From: Aaosphaeria pasadenensis
Taxonomy: Eukaryota > Ascomycota > Dothideomycetes > Pleosporales
Assembly: GCA_022813625.1 (NCBI GenBank)
Contig: JAKLMB010000030.1
Coordinates: forward strand, 186,001 to 250,000
Direction: 5' to 3'
DNA length: 64,000 nt
Positions 1 through 10,200 of this stretch are shown here, piece by piece. Position numbers and translations under genes: made by a program. The notes below the pieces were generated by a model. The model worked only from the letters and a program-made list of their open reading frames with translations. It did not search any database and was not told the DNA's origin. The first letter of the stretch is position 1. Every line of letters begins with the position of its first letter.

Positions 1-1451
1 TTCAACACATCTTCATCGATAAACCGTTGATGTTTTTCGGACTCGAGATGCGGTACGATGATCTCTTTACAGAAATAAATCTATATTATTAGTTACACAA
101 GCCTTCCACGGAATCATATGGCTAGCTTACTCCAGGTTCAACAGTGACCACGGAGCCTGCAGGAAGCGGGCCCCGTTTCCGCAGGTACCGCATCATACCG
201 TTCTCGTCCCGATCGTTCGACTTGCCACCAATGTCATGAACATCCAACCCGAGGTAATGTCCTAAGCCATGAGGGAAGAACGCAAGACTTGTCTGAGCAG
301 CGAATATTTCTTCTCTATCTCCCTTCATGATTCCGAGCTCCAGCAGACCGTCGATGGCGATCTTGTGTGCTTGGATGTGAATATCGTCCCAATTGACGCC
401 TGGCTTTATCATGGCCATGCAGTCTTTCTGCATTTTGAGAACGAGTTCGTAGATCGCTTTAGATTCGGGAGAAAACTTGCCGGATATGGGGAAAGTCCTT
501 GTCTGTGTAGAAAATGAGCGACGTAGATACATCAATATCAGGTGGGCAGACAATACTCACAATATCGGATGCGTAACACTCCCATTCGGTTCCGGCATCA
601 TGCAGAACATTGAGTTTCCCTTCAAGCCCTGCGTTATTTTCTTCGTAATGCAAGATCGCTGCTGCTCGTCCACTCCCAACAACCGAAGGATACGCCAGTG
701 TTCTTGACCCTTTCACTGTGCAATTCGCCACAAATGCCGCTTCAATTTCCAGCTCGGACGACAAGGTTCTGACTCTCTTCATAACTTCCAGGTGCGCCAT
801 GCTGGATATGTAGTTGGCCTTCCGGATCATGGCGACTTCATACTCGTTCTTGACAATGCGTGCAGTTTCAATAGCATTTTTAAGGAGTTGAGAATCATCT
901 TTACGAATCCCATGTATGCACCCAATTGTTGTTGCTAGATATGGTAAGGTATACAGGGTTGACTCTGGGTATTTTGCATCAAGTTGCTCCAACAATCCCT
1001 CCGTTTCAGATGTGTAGCGGACGTGATCAACATCATAGCGGTCTAGAGCTTCTTTGATACTCAGAGGTACTCCAGACCAGATAATCTCTTCTGGGTCTGC
1101 AGCGGGAATCAGCAGCGTGGATTGGCATAATTGTATGTCGAAAATGAAAGAGCAATTCTTTAGGTTACAGCCAGTAAGGTAGTAAAAGTTGCGACGTTGT
1201 CTACTCATGAACTGTACGTTAGTTATCATTGCTTCTGAAAAGGAGCATCGCCTCATGGATGGGGAAAAGGGGCAATACCGAAATGTCTCTTCTAGGTCAC
1301 TATCTTCTAGGAATCTGGTTTCAGATCCTTTGATGTAGATGAGGCCTCGAGCATCCGGTGCATTCTCCCGGATCAAGTTTACAACGTTCTGAACATGCTT
1401 CTTCGCGGGATATTTTCCCTTGAGGATTATCTCATAGTCTTCAGCAACCAT
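1..1451 (-). CDS. Xaa-Pro aminopeptidase / prolidase (M24 family), 3' part outside window
   Basis: M24 metallopeptidase expected to release N-terminal residues next to proline in the cytosol. Four exons are read on the minus strand: 1451-1279, 1200-561, 502-131 and 80 to the window edge; the reading frame is kept at each join. Seen: an N-terminal non-catalytic domain ending with RQRRNFYYLTG across the first join, then a pita-bread domain with HDAGTEW and CYASDITRTFP (two metal-binding Asp), FFPHGLGHYLGLDVHD (metal-binding His) and EPG followed by IYFC (metal-binding Glu). The last metal-binding Glu and the C-terminus lie beyond position 1. The start at 1451 is the only ATG before the conserved KGKYPAKKHV stretch. 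Closest to fungal PEPP-type enzymes of roughly 460-490 residues. Substrate preference (aminopeptidase versus dipeptidase) cannot be decided from sequence. Confidence 0.88.
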
Positions 1452-1863
1452 CTTGGTAAGGAATTGAAGGAAAAGGGGTCGTCGGCTATTAGAGGTTCAA
1501 AGAGAAGTGAAGCGGAGCAATTATGCCTGATCTTCTTCGATGTCTTGTAGCCAACACTCACTCTAAGCATAATAATGGACAGGAACCATACAATCAATGT
1601 CCAGTACTCCAATGTCACCCCAAAATTTGATGTGCAGTCCTGGGAACATTGTGATTGGTGAATGCACGTGCCACTCGCAAACTTCTGGTATACCGATCTC
1701 TTTCGGGGAACCGTCGGCGAAGAGTACACCGATTATCGCTGTTCAGAACTGAGTCCTCGGCTCGTCGGCTGTGAAGCATATAATTTACAATCGCATTTCT
1801 CAGTAGTTCAGATTGTAGCAATGTATTGGCTCTTAGAATGCGGCAATGCTCTTTGATAATAAA
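1452..1863. other. Intergenic, promoter side of the aminopeptidase
   Basis: No coding stretch with protein-like composition on either strand. It holds the 3' flank of the zinc-cluster regulator and the promoter/5' UTR of the aminopeptidase gene. Confidence 0.6.
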
Positions 1864-4192
1864 TCATCTTGTCGTTGGAGGTGAACTGATTGTCCCTGTT
1901 CCGCCTCGCTTAAGCAAATCGGGAGCTTGAGCGAAAAAGGAATCAATTCGCAGCATAACTGGCCGGAAGAGTAATCTGCCATCGATGTTCCCCGTGGTGC
2001 CGAGCCTCTGGAGCGTGTGATGGAATTGCTCTAGAAGTCGGAAAGCTGCTTGGACGTGATCTGGCTCCGACGCCAATAGGAATAGGTAGATGAGAAAATT
2101 TCCGCATAGGATGAGTTGACTCCTAGCATCTACATCCACATATCAATATCCATTATACCAGATGTTGATTGAGCCAGTAGTTTGTGAGAAAACGACTTAC
2201 GGCGAACCCAAAATGACTCCAAATCCCATTCTGTAAGACCTCCCATAAAATTTGTGAATGATTGAAATTCGGTGAGCGCGCAAGTAAACCAAGATCGCAA
2301 ACTTGATGAAGGGTTATTCTTTGCCTGTCGTGTCGCTGGATACATGAGGCCCCGAAAGAGTAGCACTTGTGCTGCATAGAACGACAGGTGAAGTGGGGCT
2401 ATGATTGTTAGCGGCAGCCTTTCGTTTTATGGTTCAAATGGATTACCATTCCAATGGATCCCCAGAGTCCCACTCTGTTCCACGCCGAGACAGTGGGGAA
2501 TTAGAGCTCTCCACTCTTCGTTACCCTGTCGCAATGCAACAAGTTGATCTCGAGTCTTTTGGACTTCGTCGGCCGTTCTGTGTGTGGCATTGATCTGACT
2601 ATTCAGTGCGTCAGATTTCTTTATACAAGGAGCAATTCCTTCCACAGTATACTTACAAGGAACAGTCAAGTATTTTGCGCAAGTATGTACTAACTTTTAC
2701 AGTTTCCAGGAACCTGACAGCGTCGTTGATTCTAAAAGTGGTACTTTCTGGGTCAACCAAATGAGCCAAATCTTGGGGAACATCTTCATCAAAACGTAAG
2801 TCATCAATGTGGAGCATCTCGGTATCAAATGAGCTTGGGTGGATATGGGGTGGATTTCCATGACAGACAGAGGACCAGCAGTCGGTCATATAAGTAGCCC
2901 ACCATAGCTTCTTGCGCAAGTGTTTCTCCCATGGGGCGATCTCCCATTTCTTCGGGTCTCGGTGAAGCCCTACCATCTGAGCACATGCTGTTGCTTGTGC
3001 TGCCCATATCCACGTGTGCGGCGTCTCTACACTGTCTATATCTGGAGGTCGTGGGTGAAGCAGTAGAAGACAAGACTGGAGCTTGGATATGTTAGGTGCC
3101 TCGAGTTCTCGGCGTAGTGATGTATGGGCACGATCCATCAGATCATGCTGAGTGAAGGGGCATGGCAAAGGCAAGGATGCGTCCTTGTCCCAAAAGATGC
3201 TTCCTAAGGCATAGACAGCTCCACGCAGCGAAGCCGGCAACCCTTCTTTGCGCTCAGAGTATTGACGAAGAAAGCGAGTTTTAGACAAGATCGGATATGC
3301 TGGATGTACCAATCTGAAATAAAGTCTCACAAGTTTCGGCCCGTAAGGATGAACTATCATTTCGATGTCATCTGAGGCCGACTGCATGGCCCGGTTTGTA
3401 TGCTCAGGGAACTCATTCTCTAGAAGCAGGAAATGTACAGGCGGTTCATCTGGATGGGAAGTGCCTCCAGAGACTGTGAGAATGTTTGCATCCACCTCAT
3501 CTCTGTCGCTATAGATCATTGACCTGAAAGCGTCTAATAGATGAGAATCCTGTTCCGCAGCTGGACCCATGCAATGTGATGTTCTGTAGCCCACATCTTC
3601 CAGGGAAGTAATACCTGTAAGGGCATTTGAACGAGGCTCGATCAATGTGCTTGAAGGCAGGATTTGGTGTGAAGGGGTCTGTAGCGGTGCCTCTATTGCC
3701 AAGGACACAGCATCAGAATGTGGAGAAGGGTTTGGCTCGGTTCCAGCATGAGGGGATACAACTACCCCAGGATTGAAGTGAGCAGGGGAGTGCTGCAGCT
3801 CATCCGGTATGTGGGTCTCAGCAGGAGCATCAAATGTATGATCAACCGCTGCGCTTTCGGTGTAATTGGTCTCAGATGAACTGAATTGGGTTCCATTCGA
3901 TTCACAGATCAATCCGCGACTCCTGCAAAAGAGACCTAGTCCCATCAGTCATGCCCCTTGCAAAGTATGAAGGGTGTATCTCGAAGAGAACTAGACCATG
4001 CAACTTACATGGTGGCTCTACAGGAATAACGCATGCCGTTTTGCGTTTCTTGCAAATGTCACAAGGCCGACTCTTGCGACTTCCCCGCTGTCGGGAGCTA
4101 CCGAATTGACTTCGGATCGTGTATTTACGGGACAGCCTAGACCGTGAATCGGATCCAGATGTTGGGGGAGATGATCTACTTCGATCTTGCAT
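1864..4192 (-). CDS. Zn(II)2Cys6 transcription factor with fungal-specific TF domain
   Basis: Fungal zinc-cluster regulator, 692 aa, nuclear. Five exons: 4192-4009, 3935-2657, 2598-2447, 2398-2201, 2129-1864; phases agree throughout. The binuclear cluster is C44-x2-C47-x6-C54-x7-C62-x2-C65-x6-C72, but the codon for C62 is split by intron 1, so the cluster exists only after splicing to the acceptor at 3936/3935. A second, pyrimidine-rich acceptor 13 nt further on (ends at 3923) would create an immediate stop. The middle contains the fungal-specific TF domain (LVRLYFRLVHPAYPILSKTRF; WIWAAQATACAQMVGLHRDP; LRKKLWWATYMTDCW), continuing through APLHLSFYAAQVLLFRGLM. The C-terminus resembles the cutinase-factor/AmdR-like subgroup, which is my inference. 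Target genes are unknown. Divergent to the NIF3-like gene across 781 bp. Confidence 0.9.
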
Positions 4193-4973
4193 GATGAAGC
4201 ACGAGCAGTCGATTTGAGCGATTTGAGGAGAGCTAGGGGAAGTACACGAAGAATATGAACTAGTTCGGCGAAGCGTTTTTGCTAGGCCGAGGAGTTTGCC
4301 GATGCATCCGCATTGGGCAAAATAGTGCTATGCTCGTCCGACATTAAGTTGTAAACTTGCCGAGTCCAATGATCGTCTCAGATAACACCAATAAACCAGA
4401 TAAGCCTATGGAAGTAAATCTATGGACAACATATGAGTATACCAGATATGATGCCCCGTCAAATCTGCCGAGAAAGGGGAGATCCAGGAAAGGACAGCTC
4501 AACTGGCTATCGCGCCTTAAATTTAAATGAACGATGCGATCATTACCCACTGAAGACTAAAAGGTTTGATTTCTCGTAAGGAATATATATGGAAAGCAAG
4601 GGAAAACAATAGCCCAAAATATGAGTACCACGGTAGGAAAAAGAAATCAAACATAATTAATCGAGCATTCGCTCTACTTTGTGTACGGAGTACCAACAAG
4701 TGTAGCACATTCCTAAAGCAAGCCAACGAAGTGTCAATAACAATGCTACATAAAGGTATGATATTGTCATAATCAAATCTGCTCGCAGAACAAAGTCCTT
4801 GTGCCACATAACGAAATCTACCCAATGCATAGCATTGAAGCAGGAGCGAATCATCGCCAATAGCAACTCGGTTACTTCCCCGCATGGTTGACCCTCCAGT
4901 CGACATTCTCTCCACCTTTCTCCACGTTTGCACGGCATCTTCATCACGAGTTAGCTAGCTCCATCTCCTAAAC
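4193..4973. promoter_or_regulatory. Divergent intergenic region
   Basis: Lies between the start codons of the zinc-cluster regulator (minus) and the NIF3-like gene (plus). Open frames here have no protein-like composition and no recognisable motif. It must hold both promoters; no specific operator was recognised. Confidence 0.5.
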
Positions 4974-5413
4974 ATGGCGGCCATTCAAAAGTTCAAAATT
5001 GTCTTCTTCGTTCCTCCCTCTGCGCTTTCAGCCTGCAAGACTGCGATTTTCAACGCCGGAGCTGGTCGCTTCCCAGGCCCAGCAGGCTACACCGAATGCG
5101 CCTTCACCTCGAAGGGTGTTGGTCAATTCCGCCCCGGAGATGCTGCAAACCCGCACGTAGGTATACCTCACAACAACAAGGCCAAATGTGACTCAAGAAT
5201 TAGATCGGTGAAGTTGGCAAGCTAGAAGAAGTCGAAGAGTTCAGAGTAGAGGCCATTTGCCTAAATAGAGACATCGCGGTCCAGGCTATCAAAGCGTTGA
5301 AGGAGTGAGACATGCACTCGTACGAAAATATATATACATACAAGACTGACATTCACAGGGCGCATCCATATGAGGAGCCTGCATATGAAGTGTACAAGAT
5401 GGAAGAGTTTTAA
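4974..5413 (+). CDS. Stand-alone NIF3 C-terminal / PII-like (YqfO-type) small protein
   Basis: Small cytosolic protein of 112 aa in three exons: 4974-5156, 5204-5304, 5359-5413. The spliced product has the signature of the NIF3/DUF34 family's inserted PII-like subdomain: KIVFFVPP, GAGRFPGPAGYTECAFTSKGVGQF, the NPHIGEVGKLEEVEEFRVE stretch formed across intron 1, and AHPYEEPAYEVYKMEEF at the end, formed across intron 2. Full NIF3 proteins are about 250-380 aa with metal-binding ends; those ends are absent, so this is the independent PII-like form found in many fungi and bacteria. Its biochemical role is not established. It ends 73 bp from the end of the oppositely oriented decarboxylase gene, so the 3' UTRs probably overlap. 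Confidence 0.88.
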
Positions 5414-5486
5414 GAAGTTTTATATGCTACGCGAATCGGTCTATTGGATATTGATCTAAAATGCTCATGAGGGAAATTTTAGCCTT

Positions 5487-7058
5487 TTACTTCGATTGCC
5501 ACTCAGATATCACATCCTCGAGTACTCCCTTAATGATTGGCAAATCCTTGTTCACGTCCGCCATCCAGTTCGAGACGGCAAAGCGACAGGCTGGCTTGCC
5601 TGCCCAAGCTGTGCCTGATACATACACCTTCTTCGTGCCTTTGATTCGATTCACGAGCTCATCATTCAATCCGTCATCCTTTGCTCTGAAAAGAACAATG
5701 ATGTAAATATTTTGCAGAATTTGTGCCTTCTCACCATCAAATTGTGGTAGTAGCTCAAAATGTTCGCTGTCGAGAATATACTCCGCAATGCCACGGGAAA
5801 GTATGATCTGGCGCTCTAGCATTTCGCGATACCCATCCCTCCCGTATGCTGCCAGGGAAGCGTATACAGGAAGAGCTCGAAGCCGACGTGAATTCTCTAA
5901 CCCAATGTTCAGCGGTGACATGATGCCCTCGTTGTCACCCCCGGCACTGAGGTACGCAGCATTTGGGTTCTGAAATACGCGTGAAGCTATTTCACGATGA
6001 CGAGAAAGAAAGAACCCACAATCATACGGGACGTTGAGCAGTTTATGTCCGTCTCCAGTAATGGAATCTGCCAAGTCCAATCCTTCGCAGCCTCTGATGA
6101 TATGGCCGTAGTCGGGGGAACTTAACAAGCGACCCATTAAACCAAATGCACCATCGACGTGAATCCATGCGCCATATACGTCGCACAATTTTCTGATTTC
6201 TTGCATTTCCTCTAGCCCCGACGTCGCAAACAGGCCAGTATTGACTTCGCTCGCTGAGATCGCAACGATAGATGCTGTGCTGGGGTCTTCCAAGAGCTTG
6301 CTTAAGGTGGGCATATCGAACTTGTGGGGATGAGATTCCAAGCCAATATTACGAACAGCAGCTCGGCCTAGTCCAAGGATACTCGCCGCCTTGCTAAGAG
6401 AAGAGTGAGGGACTGTGGTCAAGATCTGAATCTTGTTGATGCCTGAGCGGTGCATAGCTTCAAAAATACCGATTTCACCAATGCTGATGGTGGCATCGCT
6501 CCTAACTGCAGCTACTTCTTCAAATATATATTCTCGGCCACACGCTAATCCAAGTACATTACTCGATGTTGCGCCCGTGGTGAAGGTTCGATGCGGCCAT
6601 TGCGAGGGATCGAGCTGCAGCAGTTCGCAAAGCAATGTTAGAGCCCTGTCTTCTAGATCCGTGGCAACTGTTTCGTTTGGAAGATGCACTTGAGTGTTCT
6701 GGTCATAGGCGGTGACCAAGTTGTCCGCCAGGGTCGCCGCGGGGGTGCTGCCTCCCGTGACGAACCCATAATAGTTTGACGACCGACTGGATCCATTGAA
6801 ACCTGGCACTATCTCTTGTCGCAAATGCCTTATCGTTGCTTCTAACCCTAAGCCTTCTGTAGGTAGTGTTGGTATAAGGGTTTCCCGGGCTCGAGTCACA
6901 ATGTCTTCGGAGGGCAGCGCATTCTCCGGTGGGGGTTCCGCCTGGATTTCTGCAATTGCAGCTGCCAACCTTGGTAAGGATTCGATCTCTCTGAACATAA
7001 TTGCGCCTAGAGAAAAGAGGTTGATTTCGAATTGCACAGATTCTATCACAGAGTCCAT
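5487..7058 (-). CDS. PLP-dependent group II amino-acid decarboxylase
   Basis: Intronless, 523 aa. Expected to decarboxylate an amino acid using pyridoxal phosphate in the cytosol. Seen: a base-stacking His in TTVPHSS (H218), the PLP-pyridine-binding Asp in HVDGAFG (D302) and the Schiff-base lysine in DGHKLLNVPYDCG (K339). The N-terminal GFVTGGSTPAA segment, which shapes the active site, is also present. Length and layout fit the Pfam pyridoxal-dependent decarboxylase family (aromatic amino acid, glutamate-like or cysteine-sulfinate-like members). The substrate cannot be told; the nearest relatives in fungi are mostly uncharacterised. The ATG at 7058 is the first in frame and only 217 bp from the ATG of the RecQ helicase on the other strand. 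Confidence 0.9.
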   Translation of the reverse strand: MDSVIESVQFEINLFSLGAIMFREIESLPRLAAAIAEIQAEPPPENALPSEDIVTRARETLIPTLPTEGLGLEATIRHLRQEIVPGFNGSSRSSNYYGFVTGGSTPAATLADNLVTAYDQNTQVHLPNETVATDLEDRALTLLCELLQLDPSQWPHRTFTTGATSSNVLGLACGREYIFEEVAAVRSDATISIGEIGIFEAMHRSGINKIQILTTVPHSSLSKAASILGLGRAAVRNIGLESHPHKFDMPTLSKLLEDPSTASIVAISASEVNTGLFATSGLEEMQEIRKLCDVYGAWIHVDGAFGLMGRLLSSPDYGHIIRGCEGLDLADSITGDGHKLLNVPYDCGFFLSRHREIASRVFQNPNAAYLSAGGDNEGIMSPLNIGLENSRRLRALPVYASLAAYGRDGYREMLERQIILSRGIAEYILDSEHFELLPQFDGEKAQILQNIYIIVLFRAKDDGLNDELVNRIKGTKKVYVSGTAWAGKPACRFAVSNWMADVNKDLPIIKGVLEDVISEWQSK

Positions 7059-7275
7059 AAGATTTTACTGTCTCAAGTGGACGGCCTGAGGTCACGTGTT
7101 AGCGCGAATAGCGCTTTCGGCGTGTAAGCGAGGCAGGCGCGTTCTTGCCCGCGATTCCAGATCACAACAGACAAGAACATTGCCACCTTTGCAGCGTCCA
7201 TACACCACCGAGACGACCACATATACACGCGTTTTCCAGATATGCATATGGCACGCTCGATGATGCAATAAATCC
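7059..7275. promoter_or_regulatory. Shared divergent promoter (decarboxylase / RecQ helicase) with MCB-like site
   Basis: Only 217 bp separate the two start codons. The sequence contains ACGCGT at 7227-7232, 44 bp before the helicase ATG, which is the core of the MluI cell-cycle box bound by MBF-type factors, and a GCGCG-containing segment near 7103. Inference: possible G1/S control of the helicase; not tested. Confidence 0.45.
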
Positions 7276-10200
7276 ATGCCACGTAACAACCTCAGCGAGC
7301 ATTTGAAGTGGCTATTGAAGGAGAAGCCATTCGTCCCCCCCGCCTCTCCGCTTCCTGGCTACGATCCCACCGCAATAGACACGTTCCCGGCGAGCCAGAA
7401 TGCTCCAGCTCTAGATTCAAGTCTTTCAAGTAGATATGAGTCTGAACAAACCCTCGTTCACACTGTTCAACCTCCGCAACCACCCTCCGGCCCAGACGCT
7501 TCGACCGCCGTCACACATACACATCCCTCTGATGGAACCCCGACAGTCGACATGGCGAGGTTGCGAATGACTCCCGGAGCCGGGCGTCCAAGATTGGTAG
7601 TGGCAGCACCTGTATCACAAAATACCCCGACAGCATCGGCAAGCAAACCGCTCCGGCGAATGGTAGATTCCAATTATAGCACTTCCAGGAGGCAGCTGCA
7701 TACCTTCACGTCTTCAAGCCCCCACAACGGATTCGGCAGAGAAAGCTCCATAGACGTCGATGCGATTGACCTCACAGGATTAACTGGATCTTCGCCTTTG
7801 TCAAGTCCAGCACACACAGGAAGAGGGAGGAAACGGAAAAGCGATGAATTCGAACAGGATCTTCAGATTACAAAGCTCTCAGGCCCTCCACAAGCTGCGC
7901 CAGCCTCCAGCCCGGACGACTTTGACTCGACAGAGTTTCCGGATATTGAGGAACTCATGCAACCTCCCGATGACCCGCCACCACCATACTCAACCGTAGT
8001 TCCACATCGCGAGGCTATAAATGATATACCACTGCAGGATGATAGCTTTGACGACAGTTACATGGAACCTGTTGTTATGGATAACAGTGATGAGACGTAC
8101 AGGTTGGGTGTGAATAATCAAGAATCGAATTCTGCACGGAAGAGAAAACCTCTTAGTCGCGTTGGTTCCGATGTCATCGCCCCACCACGCAAAATTGGAA
8201 AGCAAACGGACAACAGTATAGAACCCTGCAGGCCGCCTACTTTGACGAGCACTAAGAAGAATAAGCAAGCTTCAACGCCAGCACCCCGACGGAAATTGCC
8301 CGACGAAATCCTTGACTCGGAAGAGGAGGACTTGGAAGACGATGGCTGCGAATTTGAGGGGTTTGACGGGCTTGAAAGCGGCCCTGTATCTCCAATCAGA
8401 AAACCCCAGTCTTCCCCGAGAAAGGATAGGGTAGCAGAATCTCCTCAACCTTCAGCCCACTCTGCTGCTTTGCCGTATCGTTCTCCGTCGAAGAGATTGG
8501 AAACCGTGAGCCCCCGGAAGCCTCGAATGGGACGCGATACACCATCCATACAGCCGCAAACGGGTCCTTCAGCGCGTACATCACCCAGAAAGTTAGGCCT
8601 TACACCAAAATCCAATATCCAATCACCATGTAGTCCTTCATCTTCCGGCTTGAATAAAGAGGAGAAGAAACGTATTAGCAAGGTCGTCGAATACTTCCTC
8701 GAAGCCGAGAGCTGTCGGCTTGCCCAACTGTCGAAAAGCGCATCTTCGCAGTGGGATAGAGTGCGCACTTCTTTCCACAAGCAGGTCGAGGAATTTGGTC
8801 AACCAGATCCCGATGACTTTGCGAAGTTGAATAAATCCCGCGCGAAAAAGGAAGCTTTGGAACAGTTGGCCACGCTCAGCAATACACATGCAGATTTAAG
8901 TGCGAAACGAGCTGAACTAAGGGAGAAACTGCTAGACAGCCTCAACGAAGAGTTCGATTTTGTTGTTGGTAGACAGTCGAACGAAACCTACACAGCTTTA
9001 TTGCATGTGCAAGCCCAAATCTATGCCCTTCTGGAACCAGCTGGTATGAAGGCATACTTGAATCGCTCGAACGATGCGGAACACATCATCATTGAGTCAA
9101 CACAAGGCACTCCCGTTAAAAGGGAACCAGATGACGATATGCACCAAGATGATAATAGAGTTCCACAGACCCAGTACGCGAAACCAAGTCGTGCTCCCAA
9201 GCAAAATCAATGGGAACGTTCCGAACGCGTAAAAGTCAGCGAAAGTCCTCGACGATACATTGAGTCCACTTCGATAATCGGCTCTCCTAGCGATCGTAGA
9301 CTCGACGCTACTAAGAGGAGGCTGCGTTTTGAGGAACAGGATAGTATCAATAAGATTATCGAAACGCCACTCCGCGGACAGGCTGCGATTCTAGAGATGA
9401 GCGAAGATGAGGCTTATGATTTGGCCAGCGACTTTCCCGACGACTTTGAGGTGAATGAAAATCTCTTCGCTCGGAATATGGGAAGCCCTGAACATCCTAT
9501 CGACGATGAAGAAGATTTCTGTAATGATGATGACGACGAGTTCCTCGAGGACTTGGCTAACGCAGAAGACTATGAATTTGACTGGAAGGGCGACAAAGTA
9601 TACCCCAAAGTATATACCGGGCATAGAGATACGCTTCAAGAAACCTCAGGAAATCCGGTACGACAACGAAAGTTGGACACACCACCAAGAAAACCACAGC
9701 CAAATGATGCCGGCATGGGCCATCCATGGTCGAACGATGTACGACGAGCACTCCTTGAACAGTTTGGACTTCGAGGGTTTCGGCCTTGTCAACTGGACGC
9801 TATCAATACAACACTCGCTGGGAAACATTGCTTCGTTCTAATGCCAACTGGCGGTGGAAAGTCGCTATGCTACCAGCTACCAGCTGTCATCAGGTCCGGC
9901 AAGTCTAATGGTGTCACTATTGTAGTGTCGCCACTTTTGAGTCTGATGGAAGATCAAGTAGAGGCTTGCAGAACCCGCTTCGGCATGCAAGCCGCCCTCA
10001 TCAACGGACAGTCTACCAAGGAAGAGAAGGCTCACATCATGAACGGTTTGCGTGAATCGGATCCACAAACATTCATTCAGCTTCTTTATGTAACGCCGGA
10101 GATGCTTAGCAAAAACCAAAGGATGATCGATATCTTCAGGCAGCTACACGACCGAGGCAAGCTCGCTAGGGTCGTCGTCGATGAAGCCCATTGTGTTAGC

